This document shows, piece after piece, positions 23,522 through 26,698 of a stretch of DNA of 26,698 bases. Source of the DNA: Streptococcus sp. (lineage in GTDB: Bacteria > Bacillota > Bacilli > Lactobacillales > Streptococcaceae); assembly GCA_003521145.1 (NCBI GenBank), contig DOTL01000029.1, forward strand, positions 4,157 through 30,854, in the 5' to 3' direction. Both the position numbers and the translations under genes were made by a program. Each line of letters starts with the position of its first letter. Position 1 is the first letter of the stretch. Below the pieces are notes generated by a model, which was not told the DNA's origin, searched no databases, and saw only the letters and a list, made by a program, of their open reading frames with translations.

Positions 23522-26500
23522 ATGAAAACAATTGAAAAAATTCAAACTTGTTTAAGCGATCCAAAGATTGTTAGCGTTAATACAGTTGACGCTCACTCAG
23601 ATCATAAGTATTTTGAAACACTTGCAGAATTTTCTGACGGAGAGATGAGGTTAAGACAATCTCTTAATGGAAAATGGAAAATTCACTATGCTCAGAATTC
23701 AAATCAAGTTTTAAAAGACTTTTATAAAACAGAATTTGATGAAACTGACTTGAGTTTCATCAATGTACCAGGTCATTTGGAACTTCAAGGTTTTGGTTCT
23801 CCACAATATGTGAATGTCCAATATCCTTGGGATGGTAAAGAATTCCTTCGCCCACCTCAAGTTCCTCAAGAATCAAATGCTGTTGCATCATACGTTAAAC
23901 ATTTTACCTTGAATGATGCATTAAAAGATAAAAAAGTATTTATCTCATTCCAAGGGGTTGCCACTTCCATCTTTGTATGGGTCAATGGTAACTTCGTAGG
24001 ATACAGTGAAGATTCATTCACACCTAGTGAATTTGAAATTAGTGATTACCTTGTTGAAGGTGATAACAAGTTGGCGGTAGCTGTTTATCGTTACTCTACA
24101 GCAAGCTGGTTGGAAGACCAAGACTTCTGGAGACTGTACGGTATTTTCAGAGATGTTTACTTGTACGCTATTCCAAAAGTTCACGTTCAAGATCTCTTTG
24201 TTAAGGGAGATTATGATTACCAAACAAAAGCAGGTCAATTGGATATTGATTTGAAGGCTGTTGGTGATTATGAAGATAAGAAGATTAAATATGTTCTTTC
24301 AGATTATGAAGGCATCGTTACAGAAGGTGATGCATCTGTTAATGGTGACGGTGAACTATCTGTAAGTCTTGAAAATCTTAAAATCAAACCTTGGAGTGCT
24401 GAAAGTCCTAAACTTTATGATTTGGTCCTTCATGTTTTGGATGATGACCAAGTTGTTGAAGTCGTTCCAGTTAAAGTTGGATTTAGACGCTTTGAAATTA
24501 AAGATAAACTTATGCTTTTGAATGGTAAGAGAATTGTCTTTAAAGGGGTTAACAGACACGAATTTAACGCTAGAACAGGACGTTGTATCACTGAAGAAGA
24601 TATGCTTTGGGATATCAAAGTGATGAAACAACATAACATCAATGCTGTTCGTACTTCACACTATCCTAACCAAACACGTTGGTATGAATTGTGTGATGAA
24701 TATGGACTTTATGTTATCGATGAAGCCAACCTTGAAACACACGGTACATGGCAAAAACTTGGTCTAAGCGAACCTTCATGGAATATCCCAGCTAGTGAAC
24801 CAGAATGGTTGCCTGCTTGTTTGGATCGTGCCAATAACATGTTCCAACGCGATAAGAATCACGCTAGTGTTATCATTTGGTCTTGTGGTAATGAATCATA
24901 TGCTGGTAAAGATATTGCTGACATGGCTGATTACTTCCGTAGTGTTGACAATACTCGTCCAGTTCACTATGAAGGTGTTACATGGTGTCGTGAGTTTGAT
25001 TACATTACAGACATCGAAAGTCGTATGTATGCAAAACCAGCTGATATCGAAGAATACCTCACAACTGGTAAACTAGTTGATCTTTCAAGCGGTAGTGTTG
25101 CTTCAGGTAACCTAACTAACAGTCCTCAAAAACCTTATATTTCATGTGAATACATGCATACAATGGGTAACTCTGGTGGTGGATTGGAACTCTACACTGA
25201 CTTAGAGAAATATCCAGAATACCAAGGTGGATTTATTTGGGACTTCATTGACCAAGCTATTTACAAAACACTTCCAAATGGTAGCGAATTCCTATCATAT
25301 GGTGGTGACTGGCATGATAGACCTTCTGACTACGAATTTTGTGGAAATGGTATTGTCTTTGCAGATCGTACCCTAACTCCAAAACTTCAAACAGTTAAAC
25401 ATCTTTACTCTAATATTAAGATTGCTGTTGATGAAAAATCAGTAACTATCAAGAATGATAATGTCTTCGAAGATCTTTCTGCTTATACTTTCCTAGCTAG
25501 AGTTTACGAAGATGGTAGAAAAGTTAGTGAAAGTGAATATCACTTTGATGTTAAACCAGGCGAAGAAGCAACATTCCCAGTTAACTTTGTAGTCGAGGCT
25601 TCAAATTCTGAACAAATTTACGAAGTTGCTTGTGTTTTGAGGGAAGCAACTGAATGGGCTCCTAAAGGTCATGAAATTGTTCGTGGTCAATATGTTGTTG
25701 AAAAGATTAGCTCTGAAACACCAGTTAAAGCACCTTTGAATGTTGTTGAAGGCGACTTCAACATCGGTATTCAAGGACAAAACTTCTCAATCTTGCTTTC
25801 ACGTGCACAAAATACTTTAGTATCTGCTAAGTATAATGGTGTTGAATTTATTGAGAAAGGTCCTAAACTTAGCTTCACTCGTGCTTACACTGACAACGAT
25901 CGTGGTGCTGGATATCCATTCGAAATGGCAGGCTGGAAGGTTGCTGGAAACTATAGTAAAGTTACAGATACTCAAATTCAAATCGAAGACGACTCTGTTA
26001 AAGTGACTTATGTTCATGAATTGCCTGGCTTATCTGATGTCGAAGTTAAGGTAACTTATCAAGTTGACTACAAGGGTCGAATCTTTGTTACTGCAAACTA
26101 TGATGGTAAAGCAGGTTTGCCAAACTTCCCTGAATTTGGTCTAGAATTTGCTATCGGTTCACAATTTACAAACCTTAGCTATTATGGATATGGTGCAGAA
26201 GAAAGCTACCGTGATAAACTTCCTGGTGCCTATCTTGGTCGATATGAAACATCTGTTGAAAAGACATTTGCTCCATATCTAATGCCACAAGAATCTGGTA
26301 ATCACTATGGTACTCGTGAATTCACAGTATCTGATGATAACCATAATGGTCTTAAATTCACCGCACTTAATAAGGCATTCGAATTCAGTGCTTTGCGTAA
26401 CAGTACTGAACAAATTGAAAATGCTCGTCACCAATATGAGTTGCAAGAATCTGATGCTACATGGATCAAAGTTCTTGCTGCTCAAATGGGTGTAGGTGGT

Positions 26501-26593
26501 GACGACTCATGGGGTGCTCCAGTTCATGATGAATTCTTGGTTAGCTCAGCAGATAGCTATCAATTGAGCTTCATGATTGAACCACTCAACTAA
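23522..26593 (+). CDS. lacZ: Beta-galactosidase (GH2)
   Basis: LacZ hydrolyses lactose to glucose and galactose in the cytoplasm. The 1023-residue protein has the usual GH2 order: sugar-binding jelly roll (GHLELQGFGSPQYVNVQYPW; ASWLEDQDFWRLYGIFRDV), immunoglobulin-like domain, TIM barrel (GVNRHEFNARTG; VRTSHYPNQ), then the C-terminal beta-galactosidase small-chain domain. The acid/base Glu458 is in IIWSCGNES, and the nucleophile Glu543 is in YISCEYMHTMGNS. Between them, residues 514-523 are TTGKLVDLSS, identical to LacS; the S. thermophilus enzyme I recall is about three residues longer, which would fit the 9-base gap here. It is translationally linked to lacS and ends before a terminator. 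The gene is intact. Confidence 0.97.
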   Translation: MKTIEKIQTCLSDPKIVSVNTVDAHSDHKYFETLAEFSDGEMRLRQSLNGKWKIHYAQNSNQVLKDFYKTEFDETDLSFINVPGHLELQGFGSPQYVNVQYPWDGKEFLRPPQVPQESNAVASYVKHFTLNDALKDKKVFISFQGVATSIFVWVNGNFVGYSEDSFTPSEFEISDYLVEGDNKLAVAVYRYSTASWLEDQDFWRLYGIFRDVYLYAIPKVHVQDLFVKGDYDYQTKAGQLDIDLKAVGDYEDKKIKYVLSDYEGIVTEGDASVNGDGELSVSLENLKIKPWSAESPKLYDLVLHVLDDDQVVEVVPVKVGFRRFEIKDKLMLLNGKRIVFKGVNRHEFNARTGRCITEEDMLWDIKVMKQHNINAVRTSHYPNQTRWYELCDEYGLYVIDEANLETHGTWQKLGLSEPSWNIPASEPEWLPACLDRANNMFQRDKNHASVIIWSCGNESYAGKDIADMADYFRSVDNTRPVHYEGVTWCREFDYITDIESRMYAKPADIEEYLTTGKLVDLSSGSVASGNLTNSPQKPYISCEYMHTMGNSGGGLELYTDLEKYPEYQGGFIWDFIDQAIYKTLPNGSEFLSYGGDWHDRPSDYEFCGNGIVFADRTLTPKLQTVKHLYSNIKIAVDEKSVTIKNDNVFEDLSAYTFLARVYEDGRKVSESEYHFDVKPGEEATFPVNFVVEASNSEQIYEVACVLREATEWAPKGHEIVRGQYVVEKISSETPVKAPLNVVEGDFNIGIQGQNFSILLSRAQNTLVSAKYNGVEFIEKGPKLSFTRAYTDNDRGAGYPFEMAGWKVAGNYSKVTDTQIQIEDDSVKVTYVHELPGLSDVEVKVTYQVDYKGRIFVTANYDGKAGLPNFPEFGLEFAIGSQFTNLSYYGYGAEESYRDKLPGAYLGRYETSVEKTFAPYLMPQESGNHYGTREFTVSDDNHNGLKFTALNKAFEFSALRNSTEQIENARHQYELQESDATWIKVLAAQMGVGGDDSWGAPVHDEFLVSSADSYQLSFMIEPLN
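25061..25114 (+). repeat. lacZ copy of a segment shared with lacS
   Basis: It starts with the same 31 bases as lacS 23076-23106, then one mismatch, TAGTG shared, a 9-base deletion relative to lacS, and 15 of 17 shared bases. In LacZ it codes a loop just before the nucleophile strand. Confidence 0.9.
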
Positions 26594-26630
26594 AGTATTA
26601 TTGGAATTTGACTCCAACAATATATTTGAT

Positions 26631-26657
26631 AAAGGAAACTCGAAAGGGTTTCCTTTT
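26631..26657 (+). terminator. lacSZ terminator
   Basis: AAAGGAAAC (26631-26639) pairs with GTTTCCTTT (26648-26656) around an eight-base loop and runs into TTTTGT. A second weaker hairpin (TTGGA/TCCAA, 26611-26626) lies upstream. Confidence 0.8.
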
Positions 26658-26682
26658 GTCATGGTTTGAAGTAAGAAAAAAG

Positions 26683-26698
26683 GGCTCTTTGTCAACTA
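26683..26698. mobile_element. Possible ISL3-family IS terminus at the window edge
   Basis: GGCTCTTTGTCAACTA at the very end of the window resembles the conserved start (GGCTCTTTG) of ISL3-family inverted repeats known from streptococcal IS1167/IS1193-like elements (recalled). The rest of the element, if present, lies outside the window. Confidence 0.4.

Noticed and set aside
23211..23564. 117-codon minus-strand frame over the lacS end and lacZ start
   Set aside because: Antisense to the LacS IIA domain, with no ribosome site or family features.
1..26698. CRISPR arrays, tRNA or rRNA genes
   Set aside because: No regularly spaced repeats and no cloverleaf or rRNA-like sequence was seen on either strand.

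Overview
The window looks like a chromosomal segment of Streptococcus thermophilus or a very close salivarius-group relative. The main reason is the galK-galT-galE-galM-lacS-lacZ cluster, with a 634-residue LacS that carries a C-terminal IIA domain and its phosphorylatable histidine at position 552. Low G+C and many broken accessory genes beside intact dairy-sugar genes fit the reductive decay known for S. thermophilus. The species call is inference from these features; no search was run.

Layout. (1) 1-3.1 kb: a palindromic end resembling an ISL3-type IS terminus, then on the minus strand a SAM-methyltransferase gene broken by one base and a LysE-type exporter; on the plus strand, a secreted or surface protein broken by a frameshift and a nonsense codon. 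(2) 3.2-5.1 kb: an intact two-gene DNA-damage-type operon, a UmuC-like Y-family polymerase and a YolD-like protein, behind a strong promoter framed by two inverted repeats. (3) 5.1-7.0 kb: a graveyard holding a truncated minus-strand gene, the tail of an SSURE/LPXTG adhesin (PavB-like), an OmpR-type response regulator with one deletion and one stop, and a truncated ferric-reductase-like membrane gene. (4) 7.3-9.2 kb: a small membrane protein and an intact DUF1846 (UPF0371) protein. (5) 9.4-16.0 kb: a defence island. It holds a small SAM-binding methylase subunit with motif I but no NPPY, a very large restriction protein (DUF4145, GIY-YIG-like nuclease, SF2 helicase, methylase with NPPY, TRD-like tail) split by an 8-bp tandem duplication, and a NACHT NTPase broken by three one-base indels and a stop. 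The island lies between two diverged copies of an alpha-glucosidase (dexB-type) 3' end plus terminator. (6) 16.0-26.6 kb: the dexB tail, a galR stump lacking its DNA-binding half, then galKTEM and lacSZ.

How the genes work together. LacS imports lactose (often in exchange for galactose) and LacZ hydrolyses it. GalM, GalK, GalT and GalE form the mutarotase plus Leloir pathway for galactose. lacSZ has its own near-consensus promoter with a perfect cre (CcpA) site over the start region. galKTE sits behind a poor promoter and a GTG start, galM follows a strong internal hairpin, galR is deleted and GalK has an isoleucine in place of a near-invariant threonine. All of this fits a cell that lives on the glucose half of lactose.

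The most interesting signals are the two-piece methylase/GIY-YIG/helicase system with its possibly reversible 8-bp duplication next to a NACHT gene, the flanking dexB-tail repeats, and a 31-nt identical in-phase segment shared by lacS and lacZ.
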